DNA from: Sporopachydermia quercuum
Taxonomy: Eukaryota; Ascomycota; Sporopachydermiomycetes; Sporopachydermiales; Sporopachydermiaceae
Assembly: GCA_001599295.1 (NCBI GenBank)
Contig: BCGN01000005.1
Location: forward strand, 806,001 to 870,000
Direction of reading: 5' to 3'
Length of the DNA stretch: 64,000 bases
The notes below the pieces were generated by a model. The model was not told the DNA's origin. It did no database searches and saw only the letters and a program-made list of their open reading frames with translations. A program made the translations under genes and the position numbers. Below are positions 1-11,800 of this stretch, one piece after another (the first letter of the stretch is position 1; every line of letters starts with the position of its first letter).

Positions 1-630
<630 letters not shown>

Positions 631-837
631 ATGTGTGCCTGATTATTTTCTTGTATGATGTTATAAATAATGTACGCTGGAATACGATTCTATAAGTTCT
701 ATTTCCTTTTTCAGTAATCTGGTATTGTCACATGTAATGCCTCTNCAGGCAATTGAAAACATTTAATATCAACCTACTGGCAACAATATTGATAAGTTTA
801 TTATAGATAATTTTACTATGTCAGACTGACCTTACCT

Positions 838-2760
838 TTATAATCTTTTATTCTGATTTGTATTGTGATTATCTGGGCGAGCCACTTGTCCGGTTTCTTC
901 ATTCTCATACTCATTTTCATCTTCATCAGCATTGCTAATTGCATTCNCCTCTCCAGGTGGCCCGTCCTTATTGAAAATCTTACCAATAAAAGTTCCAACA
1001 GTTGCACTTCCTCTTCTTACAGCATCAGATATACTACTATTTCCTGGTGCTACATAATCACCATTATCGTTCATCAAATGAGAGACATCTGGTGGTTCTA
1101 GTTCTTGATGAGAAAATAATGAAGGTGTTTGTTGAGGACCAAGAAAAGGTGATATTTCTCCAGCGTTACCCAGGCCTTGTCTTGCTAAAGCAGCAGCCGA
1201 TAAATGTCTGGGGGAATTCAATATTGTTGCAGAGACGGAGCCATAACCATATCTAGGTCCATCACCAGAATACAACGAGTTGACTTCAGTATCTGGTTCA
1301 GAAATACCAGTGAAATTGGTATGATGATCTCTATTATAAGCTGAAACTGATGAGTATATTGAAGCAGCAGAATCATCTCCAAATACAGAATCCATATCTT
1401 CTAATTTTAAACCAGCAGTTTCAGGGTAAGTGAAGTAAACAACAAAGAATGATAGTAAACAAAACCCTGCATGCATGATATATAAATGGTAACGAATAGC
1501 TTCTTGTAAAACAGGTGTAACTTCTCCAACAATCCAGTTGAAAGCCCAATTAGCGGCTGTTGATAATGAGGCACCTTTTGCTCTTATTGATAACGGTAAG
1601 ATTTCAGGAGGATATAACCATGGGATTGGACCCCAAGAATAACCAAAAAATGCGTTATAAACAACAACAAGAAACACAACCATTCCAGGAGTTGCTGAGT
1701 TATTCAAAAACATAAAATATGCAATAAGAGATAATGATACAGACATTACTAAAGCACCAGATAATAAAATAGGTCGTCTTCCCCAATGGTCAACTAAATA
1801 CCAAGGTGGAATAGTGCTCGCAATATAAACTATTCCATTAATACCTGTCATTAGGATCGCATCTCTACCTTTCCAACCTGCTTGTTCAAAGACAAGTGGA
1901 GCGTAATAAGATATAACATTAATACCATTTAATTGGGCTAACGCTTGAGAAGACATAGCAATCAATACTCTTTTCTTATATTTTCTCCACATATAAGTGT
2001 ACGATCTTTCCCCTTCAATTCTATGTAACAGAACACCTTCTTTAATGTTTTTATACTCCTTTCTAGCCGCAGGGCTGAATACATTTCCTTCTGCGTATAA
2101 AGCAGCAATGACCAAAATGCCTTCTTCATCATGATCATTATCTAACAACCATCTAGGAGTCTCACAAATAACAAAAGATCCCGAAAATAATAGGAACCCC
2201 ATTAAGCATTGCAAGAACAATGGAATACGCCAAGAGGAGTTTGATTCCATAAATGAACAAAAATAATCAACCCAAACGGATGATGCATATCCAACAATAT
2301 TGCCAGTGAATTCTATACAGGCAAGTTTACCTCTATTATGAGGAGGAGAAATCTCAGACTGAAATATTGGCACGATAGTACTAAGCATACCAACTCCCAC
2401 ACCAGAAACAATTCTTCCCAAAATCAAATGCTTCATTTTCAATGAAAATGTTTGTAGAAGACCTCCAACCACAAATATAAATGCTCCATAACGAATTGTA
2501 CGTCTTCTACCAATTATATCCCCCAATCTTCCTACTACTAATGATGATACAAATGCTCCCACTTCTAAGATGGCTACCATTGTGCCGATAACAGCTTTAG
2601 ACGGATCATTGAAATACTTTTTGAAGTAAGGACCAGTAATGATACCAGACATCACACCTTGATCATAACCAAAGAGGAAGACACCTAATGATACAAATAT
2701 GCTAGTAAAATATAGCAACGACTTGCCCTTCAAGGCAGTCGTAGAGTCGGACTTTGCCAT
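838..2760 (-). CDS. Sugar porter of the major facilitator superfamily, YFL040W-like
   Basis: A 640-residue membrane protein with all the sugar-porter marks in order: GYDQGVMSG in TM1, GRLGDIIGRRR between TM2 and TM3, ETPRWLL after TM6, QLNGINVISYYAP in TM7, GRRPI after TM8, PWLYPPEI near TM10 and PETAGLKLEDMD after TM12. Twelve membrane spans are expected. About 150 cytosolic residues follow, rich in Ser, Asn and Gly; this tail is long for the family. The start is the ATG at 2760. The open frame continues upstream to a TTG at 2847, but that stretch encodes a Cys/Tyr low-complexity string from a (CTR)n-like repeat and has no ATG. The substrate cannot be read from sequence. The YFL040W-like label is my impression from overall sequence and is less sure than the family. 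An N lies at 947 in the tail. Confidence 0.93.
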   Translation of the reverse strand: MAKSDSTTALKGKSLLYFTSIFVSLGVFLFGYDQGVMSGIITGPYFKKYFNDPSKAVIGTMVAILEVGAFVSSLVVGRLGDIIGRRRTIRYGAFIFVVGGLLQTFSLKMKHLILGRIVSGVGVGMLSTIVPIFQSEISPPHNRGKLACIEFTGNIVGYASSVWVDYFCSFMESNSSWRIPLFLQCLMGFLLFSGSFVICETPRWLLDNDHDEEGILVIAALYAEGNVFSPAARKEYKNIKEGVLLHRIEGERSYTYMWRKYKKRVLIAMSSQALAQLNGINVISYYAPLVFEQAGWKGRDAILMTGINGIVYIASTIPPWYLVDHWGRRPILLSGALVMSVSLSLIAYFMFLNNSATPGMVVFLVVVYNAFFGYSWGPIPWLYPPEILPLSIRAKGASLSTAANWAFNWIVGEVTPVLQEAIRYHLYIMHAGFCLLSFFVVYFTYPETAGLKLEDMDSVFGDDSAASIYSSVSAYNRDHHTNFTGISEPDTEVNSLYSGDGPRYGYGSVSATILNSPRHLSAAALARQGLGNAGEISPFLGPQQTPSLFSHQELEPPDVSHLMNDNGDYVAPGNSSISDAVRRGSATVGTFIGKIFNKDGPPGEXNAISNADEDENEYENEETGQVARPDNHNTNQNKRL

Positions 2761-4280
2761 ACTAGCCAAATGAGCTTTAGGCCTGTGCTGGCAGTAGCAA
2801 CAGTAGCAGTAGTAGCAGCAATAAGCAGCTAGCGATTTAGTAAACAATGACCAGAACTGTAGTAAGATAACTAAACTGTTCTTATGTGGTTTGAATCATA
2901 TGAGTATACTTCTCGTAGAGTTTATAAGTACCATTTAGCAAAATCAAGATGTAGCTTGATTTCTATAGATTTGAACACCAAATTTCTTGAGAATCAATGT
3001 TTTGCTATATGTACTGTTGTATTGTATGATTTCAAGGAAGAGAATCTCAGATAACGATGAGATGCAAGAAAGATAGTGCGCTAAAGGATTATGATGATGT
3101 GATCATTAAATAATTTGTGCTGGAGAGGATTTAAGCTTATGTACGATTATGTATGATGATGTTACTTACCAGCAAAACTTCATTCGGAGGGTGCAAGATC
3201 TTTGATGTTAATTATACATATAATATAATGCCTTGTTTGAGCTGATGCAGGTGGAATTCATATTCATACAGTTGAAAATTTTCTGCTTTTCTCTTTCTCT
3301 TTCGTTTTTTATTTTAATTTTAGTTCTAAATCTTGAGCGTGTTGCATATTCATTGTGACTCTTGCTGCGAATTTCGACTATTGTTTGATTTTGTTATGAC
3401 GCAATGGTTCACAGCCAAAAACTTCATTAAATCATACTAACCTAATTCAATCCTTGATGAGTATAGGTGAGCCAGAGCTTTTGGCTAAGAATAGGTTGTT
3501 CTTCCGATAGAGATTATTACTACTGAACTCTCCTTATATTTTGAGAGATTGTTAGTGAACATTTCAAATTCACGAAGGTACTGTAGATTATCAATTGAAT
3601 TATAGTTAATAATGATAAGGAAGTGCAGCCATCAAAACTACTAATTAAGGTTAAACAAATACCTAATTAAAATATAACTATAATTATGAACTATAACTTT
3701 AATTGTAAATTGACCCGAGACGTCGAATTATTGATATTTCTTTCTCAATCAGGACGTAGATACTAACATATAAAGCAGGGGAAGTGATACAGAATTGCAA
3801 AAATAAGTAATGGTATGAAGAACGTACATTTGATTTTGTTTACAAAAAGCATGTACTCAGAGAACTGAAGAAAGCTTGAAGAATAATAGCCAGGAACAGC
3901 AGTAAGGAACCAACTTTAAGAGATGGCTCTGTATATGCTGAAACTTGTCGCTTTTCAGTAGAAACGTGAGCATAAACATGTCGATTTTAGTAAAACTTAT
4001 ACGAGTTTTTGAATATCATAACACATCCTTCGCTGAGTTAGAATGAGCAAACTAGCCTACCTATAATATAATTAAACTCTCACTTTAATAAGGATAAACT
4101 TTGAGATTTACTAAACCTAAAGCTAACCTTCAGATTTCAACTTCCTTTTATGTCGATTACGTAAAATCTAGTCAAAGATAACATAAACTGGTTCCTGAAA
4201 TTCGGCTACTGAATTACTCTCGACACTCCTTTTCTTTACTTTTATCATCCAAATGTACATGCAAGATGCCTTTATTTCGT
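2761..4280. other. Intergenic region upstream of the sugar porter
   Basis: About 1.5 kb between the sugar porter start and the hydantoinase stop, both on the minus strand. It holds a CT-rich tract at about 3281-3325 (promoter-like) and two plus-strand ACTAAC boxes followed by AG at about 3437 and 3762. Nothing downstream of those boxes is protein-like. The bases next to the porter (2785-2830) are a degenerate CAG/TAG triplet run. No gene or tRNA seen. Confidence 0.5.
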
Positions 4281-7241
4281 TTATTTATTATACTCTTCTA
4301 TAACTGACTTAATAGGTTTGAAAGCTAAATCTGTAAGATGCCTCTCTTCGAATCCAAAACCCTCAGGTCCTCCAATTTTTAACCCATTTTCACTAGACCA
4401 TAAAGGATTACTACAGATGATAATAACATCAACCCTTAATCCAAATCTGTATTCGCTAGTACCTAAAGCACTACCAGATTCTGCATCAAGAACCGTAATA
4501 ATGTCAGGAACAATAGCTTTTAATTGACCATTTTCATCAATTGCTATCAGATTTTCATTCTGAAATTTAATATCCAGCACACCTTTTCCGTTGACACTGG
4601 AAACTATCCTGACAGAACCAACAGTAAATGAACCTTCAACTGTTCTGGTTACTTCATAGATCTTACCACTGAAGAGATATTTGCCATTCTGCTCTAACAA
4701 AATAGCATCAATAGCTGAACTAGTTTTCAAACATCTCGCTTGATAAATAGCTCTTCCAATTCTCCATGATTGAGAAATTGATCCTTGGATTAAAACTTTA
4801 GTCAACTCATCTTTATCATACATTCTTAATGCAATAGCACCAGAATTACCAATTAGTCCACATTTCTTTCTAAACTCATTTTCAACTGTAACATTACTAT
4901 CACAGTCCTGAATAGTCTCAACGTGACCTTTGGCATCAGCTAAAACAGCAGGATGTAACGGAATATTATATATTTCCGGTGTTACTTGATACAGATGTGG
5001 ATAAGCTCTGCCCATCAAATCTCCATCAAGAACGTTCATTCCTGAATCAGCGCTAGCTATTAAACCTCTCATACCATTTGAGCCTCCAATCTCTGCACTC
5101 AGTATGCAAGTTGGTTCTTTCCCCATAAGTTTTGATGAAATTTTACTGCCCATGTTTATTTCTTCTCCTGATGGTAATCTTTCAATCAGAACGCTTGGTG
5201 ATCCCATGAAACCGACAGGTAACGCTGAATCATTACCTGATAAATAATTTAAATCCACTACATTAATCTCTTTCCCTTCTAGTAATTTTTGACGTGCTGC
5301 TAATAAAGATGTATATGTCGATCCTCCACCCCCAGCTCCAAGAACTAATGCGCCTTCTGCAATAAGCATCAGATCAATCTCACTAACTTTCCAAACGCCA
5401 TCCTTTACAGCTGGTTTATACTGTGGCAGATCAGCCGTTATGTCTTTTTTATAAACAAGAAGGTTCCTGACATTACTTGGTGTTTCTGATTTATAACTTT
5501 TGATGGTATCTTTAGACGTTGAGTTCTCATAGTTGTTGGGAANAGCACGCTCGTAACTAGATTCAACGTTTGACGTATTGCCATTACTGTCAGCTAAGTC
5601 TCCTATTGCTTTGATAATAACTCTTATTGTGGGATTAGTAGAGTAGGAGATAGGAATTACATCTTTTTCAATGATTTGAACAGATGATTCTATTGCTCCA
5701 GCTAAAATAACATCTTTTCGCACCTGGGTTTCTGTTTCTTTCTCTATAACTTTGATTTCGCTCTTATTTGCAATTTCCTTTGTAATATCCGCGACACAGC
5801 TTATTTTTGATAAAGCTGCTCCGACAGCATTTGCAGCATTGTTCATAGCAGGCCTTATAATGTTCCTTATACCCGGAATTCCACTATCATTAGCAACAAT
5901 TATTGATCCTCCTCCAACAAGTATAACATCAATAGGAGCACTAGATGGTTTCATCTTTTCAAGTACGGACTGCAGTCTATCTTTGATTTCAGTCATCGCT
6001 TTTAAAATAACATCTTCTGGTACATCATTTATAACAGGATTTTTATCAAACTCAACTAATGATAGCTTATAGGCAATATCTGTTGCAGTTAAAATACTGC
6101 CACCAAACACTTTTGCTTCAGTAGTCAAATATTTTCCTACAGATGCTGGACCTACTGTGACATCACCATTGGGAAGGCACCTCACTTTAGATCCACCGCC
6201 TAAACCAATACTTACAACGTCAGGCATAGTAAAGTTTGTTCGCACATCGCCAACCTCAACATATGCAGCTGCTTGCTTGGGGAAACCACTAGGTAGTAAC
6301 AAACAAACATCAGAAGTGGTACCGCCAATGTCAATTACTAGTGAGGGTTCAGTATTTCCCGACCATTTACCACTTAAAAATGCTGCACCACGCACGGAAT
6401 TTGTTGGACCAGACATAAAAGNTTTCACTGGATGACTCCCAGCATCCCTGCTATTAATGAGAGTTCCATCATTAGATGTTAGGTATAAATCTGTTGATGA
6501 GCCAAGAGTATCATTCACAGCAGTCTGAAACTCATTGATAATTCGCCGAGCGTATTTCAATAACGATGCGTTTAATATTGTTGCATTTTCTCTTTCCAGA
6601 TAACCAACTTGACCAATTGATGATGAACATATTACTTCAAGATTAGGAATTGATTTGAGTAGTATATCGCGGACGTAATATTCCTGTGATTTATTCACTG
6701 GAGAATAGATTCCTGTAATTGCCACGGTTGATATTTCATTCCCAATTAAATATTGAATCAATTCAGTTATTTCTTCATTGACTACTGGCGTTATTTCTTT
6801 TCCATCGATTTCGTAGCCTCCTGATAAGTGAAAAGTACCTGCATTGATTACTTTAGCTAATTCTTCTGGCCAATCAGCAAAAGGACAAACCTCTCTTCCA
6901 TATGGTCCACATAACCTTACAACAGCTACTTTTTCAAGTCGTAAAGCGTCCCTTTCAACAATTGCATTAATAAAGTGTGTAGTACCAATATTAACTGATA
7001 AGATATCTAATGGATTGATTTTTGATGATTCCAGTAAACCTTTGAGTACTTTTACGATTGAGTTAGTTATTGGGATTTCTGTTGTTTCCTTAACAGCTCT
7101 AACAACAACAGTGCTTGTAAGTGATGCTGGTGATAACTCTTCTGATCCTTTCAATATTTTATTATAAGTCGATACATTGACAATCACGCCATCGGTATTA
7201 GTGCCTCCAACATCAATACCAATTCTGTACTTATCAGTCAT
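4281..7241 (-). CDS. Hydantoinase/oxoprolinase (HyuA-type) fused to a DUF917 domain
   Basis: An intact 986-residue protein. The N-terminal two-thirds is an ASKHA-type HyuA module: GIDVGGTNTDGV at residues 8-19, NIGTTHFINAIVER near 85-98, DIGGTTSDV near 300, GLGGGSKV near 350 and VGGGSIIV near 445. A serine/asparagine-rich linker near residues 560-600 leads to a C-terminal DUF917 domain marked by GAGGGGSTYT near 635. By family knowledge HyuA enzymes open five-membered cyclic amides with ATP, and DUF917 proteins are linked to thiohydantoin chemistry. The substrate here is unknown. Like other fungal members it is probably cytosolic, since no signal peptide or membrane span is seen. Ns fall at 5543 and 6422 without breaking the frame. 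The two domains are separate genes in many bacteria, so a coupled two-step reaction is a fair guess. Confidence 0.9.
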   Translation of the reverse strand: MTDKYRIGIDVGGTNTDGVIVNVSTYNKILKGSEELSPASLTSTVVVRAVKETTEIPITNSIVKVLKGLLESSKINPLDILSVNIGTTHFINAIVERDALRLEKVAVVRLCGPYGREVCPFADWPEELAKVINAGTFHLSGGYEIDGKEITPVVNEEITELIQYLIGNEISTVAITGIYSPVNKSQEYYVRDILLKSIPNLEVICSSSIGQVGYLERENATILNASLLKYARRIINEFQTAVNDTLGSSTDLYLTSNDGTLINSRDAGSHPVKXFMSGPTNSVRGAAFLSGKWSGNTEPSLVIDIGGTTSDVCLLLPSGFPKQAAAYVEVGDVRTNFTMPDVVSIGLGGGSKVRCLPNGDVTVGPASVGKYLTTEAKVFGGSILTATDIAYKLSLVEFDKNPVINDVPEDVILKAMTEIKDRLQSVLEKMKPSSAPIDVILVGGGSIIVANDSGIPGIRNIIRPAMNNAANAVGAALSKISCVADITKEIANKSEIKVIEKETETQVRKDVILAGAIESSVQIIEKDVIPISYSTNPTIRVIIKAIGDLADSNGNTSNVESSYERAXPNNYENSTSKDTIKSYKSETPSNVRNLLVYKKDITADLPQYKPAVKDGVWKVSEIDLMLIAEGALVLGAGGGGSTYTSLLAARQKLLEGKEINVVDLNYLSGNDSALPVGFMGSPSVLIERLPSGEEINMGSKISSKLMGKEPTCILSAEIGGSNGMRGLIASADSGMNVLDGDLMGRAYPHLYQVTPEIYNIPLHPAVLADAKGHVETIQDCDSNVTVENEFRKKCGLIGNSGAIALRMYDKDELTKVLIQGSISQSWRIGRAIYQARCLKTSSAIDAILLEQNGKYLFSGKIYEVTRTVEGSFTVGSVRIVSSVNGKGVLDIKFQNENLIAIDENGQLKAIVPDIITVLDAESGSALGTSEYRFGLRVDVIIICSNPLWSSENGLKIGGPEGFGFEERHLTDLAFKPIKSVIEEYNK

Positions 7242-10200
7242 TGTAGAGGAATTTGTTGTATCTCCCGAGATGAACGCAGGTGCTTAGCTGGTAATATTGT
7301 TACNAGGTTTGAGGACGTCCAGTGTTCTCTCGAACTTAGATATATAACGAATGATAGTATAACAAGATTTAAGAGATAGTGTGATGGGATTAGTGTATTG
7401 GATTGTTATTAAATAAGAATAGGCCAAAGGAGAGCGTATATAAGAGAGATGATTAGTACAGACATGTGAAAATTTGAAGATGCAGATTGATACAGAATTC
7501 ACATTTATGAGGGAATTAAGTTCAGCTTTCAAGTTGAGTGAAGCATAGCTCTTGACTTCGAGTTAAGTCCGATCGTGCAAAGTGGATCAGAACATCCGGA
7601 GAGGGAGTGGTGATATAGGCTAGAAAAGAGTATAATGTATGAGAGATCAAAAGAATATTCCAAATTTCCTTTATTGGAAAGCCAAGGGGTACATTCTTGG
7701 TTAAACTAATAAAGGCCGTAAATTCTCAATCTTGTTTGTTCTAATGACGGACTTATAGCTCAAAGAACGCAATGAAAATAAGCTCAACAAGACAACATTT
7801 AGGGTTTATCCTTAAAGTTCAATCAGAAATAAACCTTATTGTGACTTAACGAATAGAGGAGAAGAAATTGATGCATAGTCTCTAATTCGTAAACACTCTT
7901 CTACTTCAAAATATAACAATAGGACTATGAAATACAATAGCCTTGGAAAATGTACATTTTCAATGAGAAGTTCTAAACTAGCAAGGATGGTAAATATTTA
8001 TTTTTTTTGCTCTAACATATCTATGCAGAACCTACTGGATTGAAAACGGCTTAGGCGTATAACCAATAATTGAACTCAGATCATCTTGATTCTTCTCTAT
8101 GGACACTCTCTGAATGGTTTGGTATTACTCATCTCTAACTATCTGTATTTATTAATATACCAAGGAGAATACCCTACTAAGTTTTGGTTAAGGTTACTAG
8201 CTGCTCAAACTATATAATACGGGGTAAGACCTATTGATCAAACTGAGAGAATGAGAGAATGTCTAAATTGTGAACAACAGAGGAACTATTGATCCTCTGA
8301 TCAATGACTAGTTTGATTATTGTTCTTATCAAAGAGAAACAAAGTATTCTACAACTATCTATAACAAATATCAAATAGACTGCTAGTTCTCCTGCCAGTT
8401 CGCACCAGCGAAACAACAGATAAAACTAACTGCCACTACCTCGTAAGAACAAGCAGTTGTCTTACATCATATGATACTAGTAACACAATGTACACTCATA
8501 ATCAGCAATTGTTGTTATGATAAAATATTAGACTATAATGAGCTTGATAGAGAATAGAACAATAATTGGACCTACTCTGACTTTATTCAACCTTGTAGTT
8601 TTGGTAAACAGAACTCAACCTGACGTGATTTCGCCTTGTCTTTTCACTATTGTAAACCAATCTTCATTAACCAAGATCCNAAAAAACTAATTATTTATTC
8701 ATTTGATTAAATCAGTATAAGATTAATTCAAGCAAATGGAATAACGACAGCAAATTTTCAATATATAAGGATTACCAAATAGGATTTTGAGCCTGTCTGA
8801 GTTCAGGCTGGCAGAAATTGCCTTAGCTTTGAATAGTAGTATTCATTTTCTTATTTCATTATTCTCAACAGGTTGAAATTATTTCAAAAAACAACTAAAC
8901 AAGATTAATCTGTTATATACAAATGGTAATCATCTATCGGAGGAATCCTTTTATCTTCTCAAAGGTAATAAGTCAACCAAGAAACCTGTTAACAAAAGTG
9001 ATAATATAATTCTTGATAGATACTACAATTTCATATATACTAAAACTACCCTAAGATTTTGAATTGACTGATATTTCTACAGAATTCGGTCTAAATTTTG
9101 TATAAAGCTAGACCAATACAAATCACTCGAGTTTCGCCCTTCATAAAGAGAAATCCATATTCTTTTTCTGAGGAGGCAAATAATGAAGTGTGGAAGGTTT
9201 TATGATTGGATCCCCAAATTATGAAAGCACTAGTTGCTTAGTTTGTTTAAAAGTTGGAATAATCAGTTGATTTCAAAGAGGAAAGTTCTGCCTAGAAGTT
9301 GCCGTATTATTTTGCTCAAAATATATTTTGAACTTTCAAACATTGTCTAAATCTACTCTTAAATTGCAGTAACCATTAATAGTGCTAAGTGTCAATCAGA
9401 GTATTTCCATATTTCAACTTCTAGTACACCTATCTTACCAACTCAATTACCAAATTCATAATTATTGATTAAGATAAGACTATTATGATTGAATATCATT
9501 AGTTGACTGAATATGGTAATAATATCGCCAGAATTGTAATTTTCTTCAGAGAATTCTTGACTTCTAAAAACCTACAAACCTCTTAATACACCATTCGAGA
9601 TTGATGTACATGTTCATAATGTTTTAGACAGTGAAACCAATGAATGTAATAGCTTATGTTAACAATGCGATTTTATACATACTTACAGCTGAAGCCCGTT
9701 TTGAAGTTTTGACGTAGAGGAGAGTACTTCTGGAAATAGAGGTATTCGACTCAGTTACGGCAGTAAGAGTATCTACGGTGTGCTACATAGCATGGTAACA
9801 GAGTGATCTCTATTAGTAGNTATTAACTCACTTTAAAATGTCCAATAAAAGGAACTACTGTAAATAATGCCTTGCTATATTTAGTTGTCAAATATATGGA
9901 AAAAGACAATCGCTATGAATAAACTTTTCTGATAATGACGGTTCTCTTTCCCTTTATAGACATTTCATCAACGAAAGATCGGCGTTAATAAAGTTTGAAG
10001 CTTAAAGTAAAAGAAAACTAAGTTCAACACATACTGTTCGTAATTTCATTAGTTATATATAAATCTACGATGTAACCAGGGTTCCATAGTTAGTTCTATC
10101 ATGCAACTCTGCTTAGGATTAGAAAAGATTTTTCTACCAAGAGCTTAAGAGGAGTATTTAATCAGCAGTTGGCATCCAAATAGGACTTATTAAAACGTAG

Positions 10201-11323
10201 GATCCCCCTATTAGGCTCTTCAGTTACGAGTTGAAACTTTTGGTCCTTCCTAATATTTCCTCGAACGCCCAGTATCTGAATTAGTAATAATATTTCTAAG
10301 ACAATATGTATGTCTCCTACATATTTGATGTTCAGTATATTTGACCGGTGCATGCTCTTCAGTTCTGTATGTTACTTTTACCAGTCGGAGTTGTAAACTT
10401 CAAACCATATTTTGCTTTGCTGCAGAACCTTATTCTCCGAAACTAAAATCTTAAGCTCGTCCTCATTATCCACCATTCGTTTTTGTTTCTCTGTTCAGTT
10501 CACGAAACGGATATTAATTAAAAGAACCTTTATCGCTGGGTAACGATTGAAACAGGGCTTCCTATAAAACTAATAAGTTTCTTCTACATTTCTACTATGT
10601 GTAAAGTATATAAAGGTTGTCATTTGTTATTTGTTTTCTGTTAAAAAAAAAAAGTGAGAAATTAGTGATTGTTTGTATTTATTGCTTTTCTTTTCTTTTC
10701 TTTTCTTTTGATTTCAATTTTTTTTTTTTTGGATAGTTTGGATTGAGTATTGCTTGGTACTTCCTTTCTGAATTATTTAAACCAAAGTCGAGTCAAAATA
10801 TTGCTGAGCATAACAGAGTAGTACGTATATTTGATAATGCGTTACCGTTTAGTGTAACATGATGCAAAATGATGTTTATGTATAAGGTTGGTACTGTTGA
10901 GTGTGGGAATCGGGCTATACTGCAGATGTTAAACTGAAGAAAAGCTGAGGTTAGTTTTACCTGGGCAGTTTGTAGATGCTACAATTAGTATGATGAATTG
11001 ACTGATCAAATGAAAGGAAAAGAAAAAAAGCTTAGAGAAGATGATATCGTGTTTTTGATGTTTTGATGTTTGATAAAGAATAAGCAAGTGGTGGAGGAAG
11101 TAATGAAATACAGCTAATCATTAACTGTCCAACAAATCATTCTCTTTTTCAGTTATCAACATACATATCTCAACTGATGCGTAAAAATAGGAAGGATAGC
11201 AGGAATTAATACTCTTTGTCTCTAACTACAAATTACTAACAAATCTTTTTCCAGTCTCATCTTCATAAATTCGGGCTCATTCTTTGTCCTCAAGCTATCG
11301 TCATAAACATCTAATATTGCGAA
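7242..11323. other. 4.1-kb stretch without a recognisable gene
   Basis: This is the longest gap in the window, between divergent hydantoinase (-) and thioredoxin (+). Three short frames (7284-7532, 8231-8416, 10162-10353) show no family match. I scanned both strands for ACTAAC branch boxes with a nearby AG and for TTCRANNC B-boxes and found no exon or tRNA that holds up. A small hairpin (AGCCTG/CAGGCT) lies near 8791. Single Ns occur at 7304, 8689 and 9820. The part next to thioredoxin carries pyrimidine tracts. It could be regulatory, centromeric, or a graveyard of decayed sequence; the sequence alone does not decide. Confidence 0.5.
10685..10709. repeat. (CTTTT)5 microsatellite and adjacent T-run
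   Basis: Five copies of a CTTTT pentamer, followed after about ten bases by a run of twelve T. An A-run lies at about 10643. These pyrimidine tracts sit some 600 bases upstream of the thioredoxin start and look like nucleosome-poor promoter sequence. Confidence 0.85.
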
Positions 11324-11800
11324 ATGTCATCTCTGATAAAGGAAATAGAAACATTAGAAGAATTCAACCGAATAATTTCAAAGAAAGATAATTATCCTAC
11401 TGATGAAATAATAATACTGGATTACTATTCTCCAGTATGTGCACCATGCAAGGTGATTGCTCCAATTTATGAGAAATTGGCTCAAAACTATCCTGCTATT
11501 ACATGCTACAAGGTATGTATTTTTAAATTACTCACGTCAATAGAGAATCTGAGAGAGAGCGAGAGGGAGAAATGCTTGATCATTAGAAGTGAATGAAATA
11601 TTTTATTGACTAAACAAAAAACATAGGTCAACGGATTGGATGAACCAGGAACAACAATGCAGAAACAATTAGATGTTGTATGGTGGCCTACTTTTGTTAT
11701 CCTGAAGAATGGTGAAGAGAAATACAGAGTAAAGATCCCAAATCCTCCTGTTTTATCTCTTATGGATATTTTGGAAGCAGAGTTGAAAAAGGTACTATAG
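11324..11800 (+). CDS. Atypical thioredoxin with VCAPC active site, two exons
   Basis: Exons 11324-11512 and 11627-11800 give 120 residues. The 114-base intron starts GTATGT and ends ACATAG, with a TGACTAAAC branch box about 13 bases before the end. The split is between codons 63 and 64. The thioredoxin fold is clear: DEIIILDYYSPVCAPCK near residues 28-43 carries the two cysteines C39 and C42, and WWPTFVILKNGE near 82-93 carries the cis-proline P84. In ordinary thioredoxins the site reads WCGPC; here the Trp is Val and the Gly is Ala. No signal peptide or second domain is present. It is probably a cytosolic or nuclear thioredoxin-like reductase with shifted redox potential, which is inference. 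Without the intron the frame runs into a stop after 90 codons and loses the cis-proline half, which supports the splice. Confidence 0.88.

Noticed and set aside
2761-2847. N-terminal extension of the sugar porter
   Set aside because: It begins at TTG and encodes a Cys/Tyr repeat from a triplet run; the ATG at 2760 gives a normal porter N-terminus.
3430-3790. ACTAAC boxes followed by AG as signs of a spliced gene
   Set aside because: The sequence after each AG hits stops quickly in all three frames and matches no small conserved protein.
8220-8500. LTR-like look (TGTTG/CAACA words) in the gene desert
   Set aside because: No paired copy, no target duplication and no internal element is visible; such words are common in AT-rich sequence.
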